In this document: positions 50,104 to 59,328 of the stretch, one piece after another | Position numbering within the stretch: position 1 is the stretch's first letter | How the letters are laid out: every line of letters starts with the position of its first letter | NCBI RefSeq assembly: GCF_002803155.1 | Contig: NZ_NNBP01000012.1 | Coordinates: 62,001 to 126,000 of the forward strand | Source of the DNA: Streptomyces sp. CB02959 | GTDB lineage: Bacteria > Actinomycetota > Actinomycetes > Streptomycetales > Streptomycetaceae | Length of the DNA: 64,000 nt | Direction: 5' to 3' | Made by a program: the position numbers and the translations under genes | Notes under the pieces: model-generated | What the model was told of the DNA's origin: nothing | Seen by the model: only the letters and a program-made list of their open reading frames with translations | Databases searched by the model: none

Positions 50104-52928
50104 CGTCCGTCTTCTCCGATCAGGGTGAGGAAGGCGTCCTCCAGGCGGCGGTGCGGGCCGACGCGGTGCACCGGGACTTCCAGCCGGAGCAGTTCGGCCA
50201 GCAGCCGCGGGGTGCCGTCGGGGGCGGCGAGCCGGACCAGCAGGCCCTCGTCGGCGCGGGCCGCGGAGGCCACGCCGGGGAGCGCGCCGACCTTGTCCAC
50301 CAGCGCGTCGGAGAGCGGTGCGGCGTCGCCGACGTCGATCAGCACGGTGTCGCCGGAGCCCACGATGTCGCCGACCGGGCCGGCCTGGACGAGCCGGCCG
50401 CGGTCCATGACGACCAGGTGGGTGCAGCTCTGCTCGACCTCGGACAGCAGGTGGCTGGAGACGATGACGGTGCGTCCGGCCGCGGCGTAGCGGATCATCA
50501 CCTCGCGCATCTCGCGGATCTGCGGCGGGTCCAGGCCGTTGGTCGGCTCGTCGAGGATCAGCAGGTCCGGCAGGCCGAGCATGGCCTGGGCGAGGGCGAG
50601 GCGCTGCCGCATGCCCTGCGAGTAGGTGCGGACCGCGCGCTCCAGGGCGTCGCCCAGCCCGGCGATCTCCAGCGCCTCCTCGGCGTGCGCGTCGGCGGCG
50701 GGGCGGCCGGTCGCCTGCCAGTACAGGTCGAGGTTGGCCCGGCCGGACAGGTGCGGCAGGAAGCCGGCGCCCTCGACGAACGCGCCGACCCGCGACAGCA
50801 CCGGCGCGCCCGGCCTGATGGCCTGGCCGAACACCCGGACCTCCCCGCCGTCCGGGCGGATCAGGCCCATCAGCATCCGCAGGGTGGTGGTCTTGCCGGC
50901 ACCGTTGGGACCGAGCAGGCCCAGCACCTGGCCGCGTTCGACGCGGAAGGTCAGATCGCGGACCGCGTACCGGTCGGTGGACTTGGCGTAGCGCTTGGTC
51001 AGGTCGGTGATCTGGAGCGGGACGCCGGCCAGGGCCGGGTCGGGCGCGGGCGCCGCGGTCCTGCGGCGGGCGGTGAGCAGCAGCAGCGCGGCCAGCACCG
51101 CGGCGGCCGCGGGCAGCGCCCAGGTCCAGGCGGGCAGCGGGGCGGCCGCGCTGCGCACCTCGGGCGCGGTGGGCACGTCGAGGTTGCCGGTGGTCGCCGG
51201 GGCGTGCGCGGGCGTGCCGCCGGCCAGGGAGACGGTGTAGGTGGCGGGCGCGGCCGGGGTGGCGTAGGCCAGGTCGGTGGCGGCGAGCACCAGGCGCAGC
51301 CGGTGGCCGGCGGCGAAGTCGTGGTCGACGGTGGGCAGTCGGAGCCGCACGGTGCGGCCGTCCCCGGCCCCTTCGACGCGGTACGGCGTGACCAGTTGGG
51401 ACGGCAGCAGTTGGCGGCGGCCGTCCGGGGCGACGTCGTAGAGCTTGGCGAAGAACACCGCGTCCGCGGAGCTGGACCGGATCCGCACGGTGGTGGTGGG
51501 GCTGCCGGTGAGGTGGACGGGGGCGCTCAGCGGCGCGGAGTCGAAGTGCGCGTACTGGCCGGGGAAGTCGAGGGAGAGGCCGCCGGCGCCGAGGGCGGAG
51601 AGGTTGCCGAGGGCACCCGCGCCGGGGACGGCGGAGATCGCGGGCGGGGCGGCGCCGGCGGGGTTGGCGAAGCGCTGTTCCCGGCCGGTCAGCGGGATGG
51701 GGCGCGGGTCGTGGTCCAGGCCCGGGTAGCGGTCGGCGCTCGCGCCGCGGAGCCGTACGGTGCCGGCGGTGGAGTCCACTCCCCCGGTGCGGCTGACCCG
51801 GAACGCGGGCCCGGTGGCGGCGTGTCGGTCGCCCTTGAGGTAGCGGTCGAACCAGGCGGTGGTGCGTGCGGTGAGCCGGGAGGTCTCCCGGTCGCCGCCG
51901 TCGTGTCCGCCGGCGATCCAGTCGACGGCGACGGGTGCGCCGTTGTGGCGGAGGGCCCGGGCCATGGCGTCGGCCTGGTCGAGGGAGAACAGCGAGTCGG
52001 TCTGGCCCTGCATGAGGAGGGCGGGCACCTTGATGCGGTCGGCGACGGCGGAGGGGCTGCGGGCCTCCAGGAGCCGGCGGGCCGCGGCGTCCGGTTTTCC
52101 GCTGACCGCGATCCGCTCGTACATCGCGCAGAGCACGGGCTGGAACCGTCCGCAGCCGCCGGCAGAGACGGACGGGTCGGAAGAGTCAGATGAGCCTGAC
52201 GAGTCGGGAGGGGTGGCGGGGGCGGACGCGGTGGGCGCGGCGGAGGCGGTGCCCGAGGCTCCGGTGGGGGAACCGGTGGTGCCGGAGGGGGAACCGGCCG
52301 TGCCGGTGGTGAAGAAGATTCCGGCCCACAGCTTCTTGAACACCCCGTTGGGGAAGAGCGCGTCGGCGAGGTTCCAGTAGGTGATCTGCGGGGCGATGGC
52401 GTCCACCCGCGGATCGTGGCCGGCGGCCAGCAGGGCCAGGGCGCCGCCGTACGAGGTGCCGGCGATGCCCACCCGCGGGTCGCCGGGCTTGTCGAGCCGC
52501 ACCTCGGGGCGTTTGGCGAGCCAGTCGATCAGCCGGCTGACGTCGGCGACCTCGGCGTCCGGGTCGTTCAGCCCGATCTTGCCGGTGGACCTGCCGAAGC
52601 CGCGCGCCGACCAGGTCAGCACCGCGTAGCCGTCCTGGGCCAGTTGCTCGGCCTCGGTGCGGACGTCGGCCTTGCTGCCGCCGAAGCCGTGGCCCAGGAG
52701 GACCGCGGGCCGGCGGCCGCCGGTGCCGCCGCTCGCGGTGAAGAAGGAGGTGTCGATCCGCACCGTCCGGGTGGCGCCGGGCGTCTCGGGCATCGTCAGG
52801 ACGTGGTCCTCGCGGTGCACGGTGGGCGGGTTGTCCGAGGCGGCGGCCGCCCAGGAGCCGCCTCCTATGAGGAGGGCCAGCGCGCCCACGGCGGCGTAGA
52901 GCCGGCGCCCGCGCAGTCGGAGATCCAT
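50100..52928 (-). CDS. Fusion of exported alpha/beta hydrolase and ABC ATPase
   Basis: This 942-residue protein joins two activities. Residues 10-30 form a signal anchor. An X-Pro dipeptidyl-peptidase/CocE-like alpha/beta hydrolase follows, with GTSYGG (Ser159), the Asp of QGQTDSLF and the His of GGHDGG, then a jelly-roll C-terminal part (about 430-590). A second membrane helix lies at about 600-620. The C-terminal 300 residues are a complete ABC ATPase (GPNGAGKTT near 675, YSQGMRQR, LLILDEPTNGLD, SSHLLSEVE). The topology puts the hydrolase outside and the ATPase inside. A Gly/Ser/Ala-rich insert lies at about 215-245. It overlaps the permease gene by 4 nt. Confidence 0.88.
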   Translation of the reverse strand: MDLRLRGRRLYAAVGALALLIGGGSWAAAASDNPPTVHREDHVLTMPETPGATRTVRIDTSFFTASGGTGGRRPAVLLGHGFGGSKADVRTEAEQLAQDGYAVLTWSARGFGRSTGKIGLNDPDAEVADVSRLIDWLAKRPEVRLDKPGDPRVGIAGTSYGGALALLAAGHDPRVDAIAPQITYWNLADALFPNGVFKKLWAGIFFTTGTAGSPSGTTGSPTGASGTASAAPTASAPATPPDSSGSSDSSDPSVSAGGCGRFQPVLCAMYERIAVSGKPDAAARRLLEARSPSAVADRIKVPALLMQGQTDSLFSLDQADAMARALRHNGAPVAVDWIAGGHDGGDRETSRLTARTTAWFDRYLKGDRHAATGPAFRVSRTGGVDSTAGTVRLRGASADRYPGLDHDPRPIPLTGREQRFANPAGAAPPAISAVPGAGALGNLSALGAGGLSLDFPGQYAHFDSAPLSAPVHLTGSPTTTVRIRSSSADAVFFAKLYDVAPDGRRQLLPSQLVTPYRVEGAGDGRTVRLRLPTVDHDFAAGHRLRLVLAATDLAYATPAAPATYTVSLAGGTPAHAPATTGNLDVPTAPEVRSAAAPLPAWTWALPAAAAVLAALLLLTARRRTAAPAPDPALAGVPLQITDLTKRYAKSTDRYAVRDLTFRVERGQVLGLLGPNGAGKTTTLRMLMGLIRPDGGEVRVFGQAIRPGAPVLSRVGAFVEGAGFLPHLSGRANLDLYWQATGRPAADAHAEEALEIAGLGDALERAVRTYSQGMRQRLALAQAMLGLPDLLILDEPTNGLDPPQIREMREVMIRYAAAGRTVIVSSHLLSEVEQSCTHLVVMDRGRLVQAGPVGDIVGSGDTVLIDVGDAAPLSDALVDKVGALPGVASAARADEGLLVRLAAPDGTPRLLAELLRLEVPVHRVGPHRRLEDAFLTLIGEDGR

Positions 52929-53105
52929 GGCTGAATCCTAGGGAGCGGTCCGGGCGGGCGGCCCGTCCCGGGGGCGGAACCGGGCGCCCTCCCCGCGCAG
53001 TAGCCCCCGCCGGGGCCATACCGCATCCGCGGTACGGGCCGCGGGCCCGGCCGTCCGTCGCCGGTCGCGGTCTTCGAAGTCGCCGTCAGGCGGTGCCGCC
53101 GGTGC

Positions 53106-53165
53106 GCGGATACGGGAACGGCGGCCGTCGGCCCGTTGGCCGGCGACCGCCGTTCCCGTATCCGC
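53106..53165 (-). terminator. 19-bp perfect hairpin terminator
   Basis: GCGGATACGGGAACGGCGG pairs perfectly with its complement (53147-53165) around a 22-nt GC-rich loop. It begins 9 nt after the stop of the minus-strand membrane protein gene. Confidence 0.85.
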
Positions 53166-53173
53166 TCCTGGTG

Positions 53174-54316
53174 TCAGTACTGCGGCGGGCCGAAACCGCC
53201 CTGCGGGGGCTGCGGGGCGCCGGGCGGCATGGGCGGGCCGGCGACCGGCGGCATGGGCGGGCCGCCGACCGGGGGCATGGGCGGCGGGCCGGGCTGCTGC
53301 CAGCCGGCCGGCGGCGGGCCCGCGGGTCCCGGTACGAAGCCGGGGGCGGCGAAGGCCAGTGCCGGGGACGGCGGCTGCCAGGTGGGCGCGACCGGCTCGC
53401 CGCGGACCATCAGGGCGCCCAGCGCCAGCGACCCGAGCAGGTCGAGCGCCAGCTGGGCGTAGATGATGATGCTCAGGCCCGGCATGTCCTTGCTCAGGTC
53501 CAGGAACGTGCCGGAGTCGAGGAACGACACGACCGTCAGCACGGCGTTGGGCAGCAGTGCGACGGCCAGGCCGAGGCCGAGGCCGCGGGCCGCGCAGCCG
53601 CGCGCCAGGCTGTTGATCCCGGCGATCGCGGTCAGCAGGAGGAACACCACCGCGTACCAGCCGGGGGCGAGCGCCAGCAGCGAGGTCAGCGCGCCCTTGC
53701 CGAGGTAGAGCATGGTGAAGGATCCCGTGCCGTACTGCACCAGGATGTAGAGCTGGTAGACGACGTAGCCCAGGGCCATGGCGCCGAGCGTCAGTCCGCC
53801 GATCACGCCGGCGGCCTTTGCCGGGCGGGCGGGCGGCCCGCTGGGGGCCGGGCGCGGCCAGGACCGCATCCCGGCCAGCAGCACGATGCCGGCGACCAGG
53901 GTCAGCAGGAACAGCGGCAGGCTGCTGAGGAAGACCCCGTCGAAAGTGGCGGTGCCGGTCTCGGCGTTGCGGAACCAGCGGTCGTCGCTGGTGTGGTTGC
54001 CGACGCTGATCAGGGCCTGGAGGGCGGTGGCGAAGGTGACGGTGGTGGCGACGGCCAGCAGCCCGCCGGCCGAGCGGCGGCCCGCGAACGCGGCGATGGC
54101 GGCGGTCAGTTGGAGCAGGCAGAAGCCCAGTTGGACGGGGTCGGTGACCGCGTTGGTGCCCGGCGGGCGGCTGCCGGTCCAGCTGTCCCAGACGCCGACG
54201 ATGCCGAACGCGCCGAGGTCGACGACGAGCCAGTACGCCGTCCAGAAGAAGAACAGCAGGCAGAGTATGCCCGCGGTGATCCGCGCGCCCTTGGCCAGCG
54301 CGTTGCCTTGTGCCAT
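53174..54316 (-). CDS. Multi-pass membrane protein of unknown function
   Basis: This 380-residue protein has about eight hydrophobic helices, from AGILCLLFFFWTAYWLVVDLG to LALDLLGSLALGALMVRG. It ends in a 65-residue cytoplasmic tail rich in Pro, Gly and Gln (PPMPPVGGPPMPPVAG repeats). The ATG at 54316 has GGGGATCAC upstream and gives MAQGNALAKGARITAG. There is no recognised domain. Such Pro-rich-tailed membrane proteins are frequent in streptomycetes. It follows the iol genes on the same strand, but a terminator separates them. Confidence 0.8.
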   Translation of the reverse strand: MAQGNALAKGARITAGILCLLFFFWTAYWLVVDLGAFGIVGVWDSWTGSRPPGTNAVTDPVQLGFCLLQLTAAIAAFAGRRSAGGLLAVATTVTFATALQALISVGNHTSDDRWFRNAETGTATFDGVFLSSLPLFLLTLVAGIVLLAGMRSWPRPAPSGPPARPAKAAGVIGGLTLGAMALGYVVYQLYILVQYGTGSFTMLYLGKGALTSLLALAPGWYAVVFLLLTAIAGINSLARGCAARGLGLGLAVALLPNAVLTVVSFLDSGTFLDLSKDMPGLSIIIYAQLALDLLGSLALGALMVRGEPVAPTWQPPSPALAFAAPGFVPGPAGPPPAGWQQPGPPPMPPVGGPPMPPVAGPPMPPGAPQPPQGGFGPPQY

Positions 54317-54479
54317 GTGATCCCCCGTGGTGTCGGTGCCGCGCGGCGATGCCTTCCGCGGCGCGACCAGCACCGTAGCAATGCCCGGCCGCGGGGTCTG
54401 CCCCCGGACCGGGGCCCGTTGCCGCCACCGGGCCGCGGCGGTGGACGGCGGCCTGCGGCACCGGTGGCGGCGGGCATGC

Positions 54480-54514
54480 GGACTCCCTGCCGGCGGGGGT
54501 CCGGCAGGGAGTCC
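54480..54514 (-). terminator. 14-bp hairpin terminator of the iol operon
   Basis: GGACTCCCTGCCGG pairs with CCGGCAGGGAGTCC around a 7-nt loop, 55 nt past the stop of the mmsA/iolA gene on the minus strand. Confidence 0.85.
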
Positions 54515-54569
54515 GGGCGGAAGCGCCCGTGAGGGGGGCGCGTCCGCCGGCCGGGATCCTGGGTTCCGG

Positions 54570-56063
54570 TCAGTGGTTGCTGGGGAAGCCCAGGTTGATG
54601 CCGCCGTCGGCCGGGTCGGGCCAGCGGGTGGTGACGACCTTGCCGCGGGTGTAGAAGTGCACGCCGTCGTTGCCGTAGATGTGGTGGTCGCCGAAGAGCG
54701 AGTCCTTCCAGCCGCCGAAGGAGTGGTAACCCACCGGGACCGGGATCGGCACGTTCACGCCGACCATGCCGGCCTCGACCTCCAGCTGGAAGCGGCGGGC
54801 CGCGCCGCCGTCCCGGGTGAAGATCGCGGTGCCGTTGCCCCACGGCGAGGAGTTCATCAGCTCGATGGCCTGCTCGTAGGTGTCGACGCGGACGACGGAG
54901 AGCACCGGGCCGAAGATCTCGTCGCGGTAGGCGTCCATCTCCGGCGTGACGTTGTCGAGCAGCGAGACGCCGACCCAGTGGCCGTCCTCGTAGCCCTCGA
55001 CGGTGTAGCCGGTGCCGTCGATGACGACGTCGGCGCCCTGGGCGGCGGCACCGGTGACGTACGAGGCGACCTTGTCGCGGTGCGCCTTGGTGATCAGCGG
55101 GCCCATCTCGGAGGCCGGGTCGTCGCCGGGGCCGATGCGCAGCTTGTCGGCGCGTTCCTTGATCTTGCCGATCAGCGGGTCGGCGGTGTCGCCGACGGCG
55201 ACGACCACGGAGATCGCCATGCAGCGCTCGCCGGCCGAGCCGTACGCGGCGTTGATCGCGGAGTCGGCGGCCAGGTCGAGGTCGGCGTCCGGGAGGACCA
55301 GCATGTGGTTCTTGGCGCCGCCCAGCGCCTGGACGCGCTTGCCGTTGGTGGTGCCGGTGGTGTGGATGTACCGGGCGATGGGGGTGGAGCCCACGAAGGA
55401 GACGGCGGCGACGTCCGGGTGCGCGAGGAGGGCGTCGACGGCCACCTTGTCGCCGTTGACGATGTTCAGCACGCCGTCGGGCAGGCCCGCCTCGGCGGCC
55501 AGCTCGGCGAGCTTGAACGCGGCGCTGGGCACCTTCTCGCTCGGCTTCAGGACGAAGGTGTTGCCGCAGGCGATGGCGATCGGGAACATCCACATCGGGA
55601 CCATCGCGGGGAAGTTGAACGGCGTGATGCCGGCGACCACGCCCAGCGACTGGCGGATCGAGGCCACGTCCACCCGCGTCGACACCTGGGTGGACAGCTC
55701 GCCCTTGAGCTTCTCCGGGATGCCGCAGGCCAGCTCGATGATCTCCAGGCCGCGGGCGACCTCGCCGAGCGCGTCGGAGTGCACCTTGCCGTGCTCGGCG
55801 GTGATCAGCCGGGCCAGCTCGTCGCGGTGCGCGTCCACCAGCGCGCGGTACTTGAAGAGCACCGAGGTGCGCGCGGCCAGCGAGCTGGTGCCCCAGCTGC
55901 GGTACGCGTCCTTGGCGGCGCTGACCGCGGCGTCGACCTCCTCGACGGAGGCGAAGGCGACCTGCTTCTCCTGGGCACCGGTGGCAGGGTTGTAGACCGG
56001 CCCGAAGTTGCCGGAGACGCCCTCCACGGGCTTCCCGCCGATCCAGTGGTTGATGGTCTTCAT
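54570..56063 (-). CDS. iolA: CoA-acylating (methyl)malonate-semialdehyde dehydrogenase
   Basis: This 497-residue aldehyde dehydrogenase converts malonate semialdehyde, the end product of inositol breakdown, to acetyl-CoA with NAD+ and CoA. Marks are NHWIGGKPVEGVSGNFG at the start, ITPFNFPAMVPMWMFPIAIACGNTF, the catalytic Cys in GSAGERCMAISV, and FTRDGGAARRFQLEVEAGMVGVNVPIPVPVGYHSFGGWK. The MPMWM-type region and the CoA-binding arginines fit the MmsA/IolA branch rather than general ALDHs. It is the last gene of the leftward iol operon, 36 nt after iolD. Confidence 0.95.
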   Translation of the reverse strand: MKTINHWIGGKPVEGVSGNFGPVYNPATGAQEKQVAFASVEEVDAAVSAAKDAYRSWGTSSLAARTSVLFKYRALVDAHRDELARLITAEHGKVHSDALGEVARGLEIIELACGIPEKLKGELSTQVSTRVDVASIRQSLGVVAGITPFNFPAMVPMWMFPIAIACGNTFVLKPSEKVPSAAFKLAELAAEAGLPDGVLNIVNGDKVAVDALLAHPDVAAVSFVGSTPIARYIHTTGTTNGKRVQALGGAKNHMLVLPDADLDLAADSAINAAYGSAGERCMAISVVVAVGDTADPLIGKIKERADKLRIGPGDDPASEMGPLITKAHRDKVASYVTGAAAQGADVVIDGTGYTVEGYEDGHWVGVSLLDNVTPEMDAYRDEIFGPVLSVVRVDTYEQAIELMNSSPWGNGTAIFTRDGGAARRFQLEVEAGMVGVNVPIPVPVGYHSFGGWKDSLFGDHHIYGNDGVHFYTRGKVVTTRWPDPADGGINLGFPSNH

Positions 56064-56099
56064 GCGAGGGGCCTTTCGTACAGTGCGGCAGAGCGGATG

Positions 56100-58133
56100 T
56101 CAGAGGTGGCGGCGGCGGGCGGCGGCGTGCTCGTCGTACGCCTTGCGGGCGGCGACCGCCGCCGGACGCGTCGCGGTCTCGGCAACGGGTACATCCCACC
56201 AGGCCTGGGCCGGCGGCGCGCCCGGCACAGTGTCAGTCGTTTTGGTCTCCACGTAGACACATGTGGGCGCTTTTGCGTCACGTGCCGCGGCGAGGGCGGT
56301 GCGCAGTTCGGCGACGGTCGTGGCGCGCAGTACCCGCATGCCCAGTGAGGCGGCGTTGGCGGCGAGATCGACGGGCAGCGGCTCGCCGGTGTACGTGCCG
56401 TCCGCGGCGCGGAAGCGGTAGTCGGTGCCGAAGCGCTCGCCGCCGGTCTCCTGGGAGAGGCCGCCGATGGAGGCATAGCCGTGGTTCTGGATGAGGACGA
56501 GGGTGATGTTGATGCCCTCCTGGACGGCGGTGACGATTTCTGTGGGGTTCATCAGATATGTACCGTCGCCGACGAGTGCCCACACCGGGCGGTCGGGAGC
56601 GGCCATCTTGACCCCGATCGCGGCCGGGATCTCATAGCCCATGCAGGAGTAGCCGTATTCGAGGTGGTACTGCCGGCGGGACCGGGCGCGCCAGAGTTTG
56701 TGCAGGTCACCGGGGAGCGAACCGGCCGCGTTGAGGATGACGTCGGAATCGTCGACGAGTGCGTCCAGCGCCCCGAGGACCTGGGTCTGCGACGGCTGCG
56801 CGAGGGGGTCGGCGGCCTCGTACGCGGCGTCCACCCGCCGCTCCCAGTCCGCCTTGGCCGCGGCGTACCCGGTCTCGTAGGCGGCGTCCACGCGGTGGCC
56901 GGTGAGGGCCTCGCGGAGCGCGTCGAGTCCGGCGCGGGCGTCGGCGACCAGGGCGAGGGCGCCGAGCTTGTGGGAGTCGAACGCGGCGATGTTGAGGTTG
57001 ACGAAGCGGACCCCGGGCTCGGCGAAGAGGGTGGCGGAGGCGGTGGTGAAGTCGGTGTAGCGGGTGCCGACACCGATCACCAGGTCGGCCCGCCGGGCCA
57101 GCCCGTCGGCGGTGGCGGTGCCGGTGTGGCCGATGCCGCCGACGTCCGCCGGGTGGTCGTGGCGCAGCGATCCCTTGCCCGCCTGGGTGGCGGCGACCGG
57201 GATGCCGGTGGCCTCGACGAAGGCCCGCAGCGCCTCCTCGGCCTCGCTGTGGTGGACGCCGCCGCCCGCGACGATCAGCGGCCGGCGGGCCTCCCGGACG
57301 GCCCGCACCGCGTCCGCCAGGGCGTCGGCGTCGGGCGCGGGCCGGGGGACCCGCCACACCCGGTCGGCGAAGAACTCCACCGGCCAGTCGTACGCCTCGG
57401 CCTGCACGTCCTGCGGCAGCGCGAGGGTGACGGCGCCGGTCTCGACCGGGTCGGCGAGCACCCGCATCGCCTGGAGGGCGGCCGGAATCAGCGCTTCGGG
57501 CCGGGTGACCCGGTCGAAGTAGCGGGAGACGGGGCGCAGCGCGTCATTGACCGACACATCGCCCGCAAAGGGCACTTCGAGCTGCTGGAGGACGGGATCG
57601 GCGGGCCGGGTGGCGAACACGTCGCCGGGCAGCAGCAGCACGGGGAGGCGGTTGACGGTGGCGAGCGCGGCGCCCGTGACGAGGTTGGTGGCCCCCGGCC
57701 CGATGGAGGTGGTCACGGCCTGCGCGGAGAGCCGGTCGCACTGCCGGGCGTAGCCCACCGCGGCGTGCACCATGGCCTGTTCGTTGCGCCCCTGGAAGTA
57801 CGGGAGTTTCGGCGGGCCGTCGGCCGTCCCCCGGGCCGCCGCGCCGCCGGACTCCAGCAGCGCCTGCCCGATTCCGGCGACGTTGCCGTGTCCGAAGATG
57901 CCCCAGCAGGCGGTGATCAGGCGGTGGCGGCGGCCGTCCCGCTCGGTGTACTGGTGGGCGAGGAACTCCACCAGGGCCTGTGCCACGGTCAGCCGGCGGG
58001 TGCCGGTCGCGGCGTTCGCCGCCCCGCTCGTGGGGGCGTGCGCGGGGACGCGCGGGGAGGCGTCGGCCGCCTTGCCCGTCGGATCGCCGCTCGTCGGGTG
58101 GTCGGCCGTCGGATCGTTGGTCGGGGCGGTCAT
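56100..58133 (-). CDS. iolD: 3D-trihydroxycyclohexane-1,2-dione hydrolase
   Basis: This 677-residue thiamine-diphosphate enzyme opens the inositol-derived ring to 5-deoxy-glucuronate. The glutamate that activates ThDP lies in FQGRNEQAMVHAAVGYA. The ThDP motif is GDGTYLMNPTEIVTAVQEGINITLVLIQN, and the IolD-specific LEYGYSCMGYEIPAAIGVKMA is present. The first 46 residues are an Ala/Thr/Pro-rich extension absent from most family members. The ATG at 58133 overlaps the iolB stop as ATGA, which settles the start; the longer open frame would run inside iolB. Confidence 0.95.
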   Translation of the reverse strand: MTAPTNDPTADHPTSGDPTGKAADASPRVPAHAPTSGAANAATGTRRLTVAQALVEFLAHQYTERDGRRHRLITACWGIFGHGNVAGIGQALLESGGAAARGTADGPPKLPYFQGRNEQAMVHAAVGYARQCDRLSAQAVTTSIGPGATNLVTGAALATVNRLPVLLLPGDVFATRPADPVLQQLEVPFAGDVSVNDALRPVSRYFDRVTRPEALIPAALQAMRVLADPVETGAVTLALPQDVQAEAYDWPVEFFADRVWRVPRPAPDADALADAVRAVREARRPLIVAGGGVHHSEAEEALRAFVEATGIPVAATQAGKGSLRHDHPADVGGIGHTGTATADGLARRADLVIGVGTRYTDFTTASATLFAEPGVRFVNLNIAAFDSHKLGALALVADARAGLDALREALTGHRVDAAYETGYAAAKADWERRVDAAYEAADPLAQPSQTQVLGALDALVDDSDVILNAAGSLPGDLHKLWRARSRRQYHLEYGYSCMGYEIPAAIGVKMAAPDRPVWALVGDGTYLMNPTEIVTAVQEGINITLVLIQNHGYASIGGLSQETGGERFGTDYRFRAADGTYTGEPLPVDLAANAASLGMRVLRATTVAELRTALAAARDAKAPTCVYVETKTTDTVPGAPPAQAWWDVPVAETATRPAAVAARKAYDEHAAARRRHL

Positions 58134-59131
58134 CGCGGATCTCCTGCCGGTGCTTCGTACAGAGGGAGTCGGGGATCGACCGGCTGCTGCGGCCAGGTCG
58201 TGCGGATCCAGCCGTGGTCGGGGTGGTCGCAGATCAGCCACTGGCGCTGCTCGCCCGGCCCCGCCATGACGTTGAGGTAGTACATGTCGTGCCCGGGGGC
58301 GGCGATGGACGGGCCGTGCCACCCGTCCGGGATCAGCACCGCGTCCCCCGTGCGGACCTCGGCGAGGACGTCCGTACCGCGCCCGCGCCCGGAGGGTGTC
58401 ACCCGCTGGTAGCCCAGCCCCGCCGTCCCGTGGGCGGCCGCGATCTCGAAGTAGTAGATCTCTTCGAGCTCGGACTCCTCGCCGGGGCGGCACTCGTCGT
58501 GCTTGTGCGGCGGATACGACGACCAGTTGCCCCCGGGGGTGAGCACTTCCACCGCGATCAGCCGGTCGCAGTCGAACACGCCGGCCGCGCCGAAGTTGTT
58601 GACCTGCCGTGAGCAGGTGCCGGTGCCGCGCAGCTCCACGGGCACGTCGGACGCGGCACCGTAACGGGCGGGCAGCCGGCGTGTGCAGCGCGCCCCGGTG
58701 AGCGCGAACCGCCCGCCGCCCGGACTGCCGATCCGGACCTGCGCGTCCCGCGGTACGTACGCGAAGTCCGTCACCCCGCTGAACACGCTCTCCCGACCGG
58801 TCAGTTCGAACGTCCCGCCGCCGGGTCCGTCGGTCCGGACCGTGCAGCCACCGGAGAGCGGCAGCACGATCCATTCGCTGTCGCCGGTCGCGAAGGAGTG
58901 GTCGCCGCCCGGTGGCAGGTCGAGGATCCGCAGGGAGGAGTAGCCCCAGCCGGCCTTCTCCGGCGAGATGTCGAGGGCGTACGGACCGTCGGCGGCACGG
59001 CCCGCCGCGAGGTGGAAGGCGGAGGTGGGGCCAGAGGTGGGGGTGGGGGTGGGGATGGTGGACTCGTCGATCCCGTCGTGCGGTGTGTCGTGCCCGCGGG
59101 AGGTGTGGGTGTCTGCGGATTCGGCGCTCAT
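58130..59131 (-). CDS. iolB: 5-deoxy-glucuronate isomerase
   Basis: This 333-residue cupin enzyme converts 5-deoxy-glucuronate to 2-deoxy-5-keto-gluconate. Family motifs are SEWIVLPLSGGCTV, the metal-binding set in NWSSYPPHKHDE and EEIYYFEIAAAHG, and the end DHPDHGWIRTTWPQQPVDPRLPLYEAPAG. The N-terminal 45 residues are Thr/Pro-rich and poorly conserved. AGGAGACTTG precedes the ATG at 59131. It is co-translated with iolD by a 4-nt overlap. Confidence 0.95.
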   Translation of the reverse strand: MSAESADTHTSRGHDTPHDGIDESTIPTPTPTSGPTSAFHLAAGRAADGPYALDISPEKAGWGYSSLRILDLPPGGDHSFATGDSEWIVLPLSGGCTVRTDGPGGGTFELTGRESVFSGVTDFAYVPRDAQVRIGSPGGGRFALTGARCTRRLPARYGAASDVPVELRGTGTCSRQVNNFGAAGVFDCDRLIAVEVLTPGGNWSSYPPHKHDECRPGEESELEEIYYFEIAAAHGTAGLGYQRVTPSGRGRGTDVLAEVRTGDAVLIPDGWHGPSIAAPGHDMYYLNVMAGPGEQRQWLICDHPDHGWIRTTWPQQPVDPRLPLYEAPAGDPR

Positions 59132-59244
59132 GACTGCAAGTCTCCTACTCGCCACTGACAGTGAGGTTCTCCGGCGGCGTGACGCCCGGTTCGGACCGCT
59201 CGGACCGCTGGTCCCGGCGGCGCCGCACCCGCGTCAGAGCCTGC

Positions 59245-59276
59245 CCGGCCGTCCGGCCGTCCGGCCGTCCGGCCGC
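59245..59276. repeat. Four 8-bp tandem repeats between aldolase and iolB
   Basis: CCGGCCGT is repeated three times, with a fourth copy ending in C, in the 197-bp spacer between the aldolase stop and the iolB start. It may form short self-complementary structures within the operon transcript. Confidence 0.7.
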
Positions 59277-59328
59277 GATTCACCGGACGGGCCCGGGGCC
59301 GATGCGGCCCTGGCTCGTCGGACCGGCC

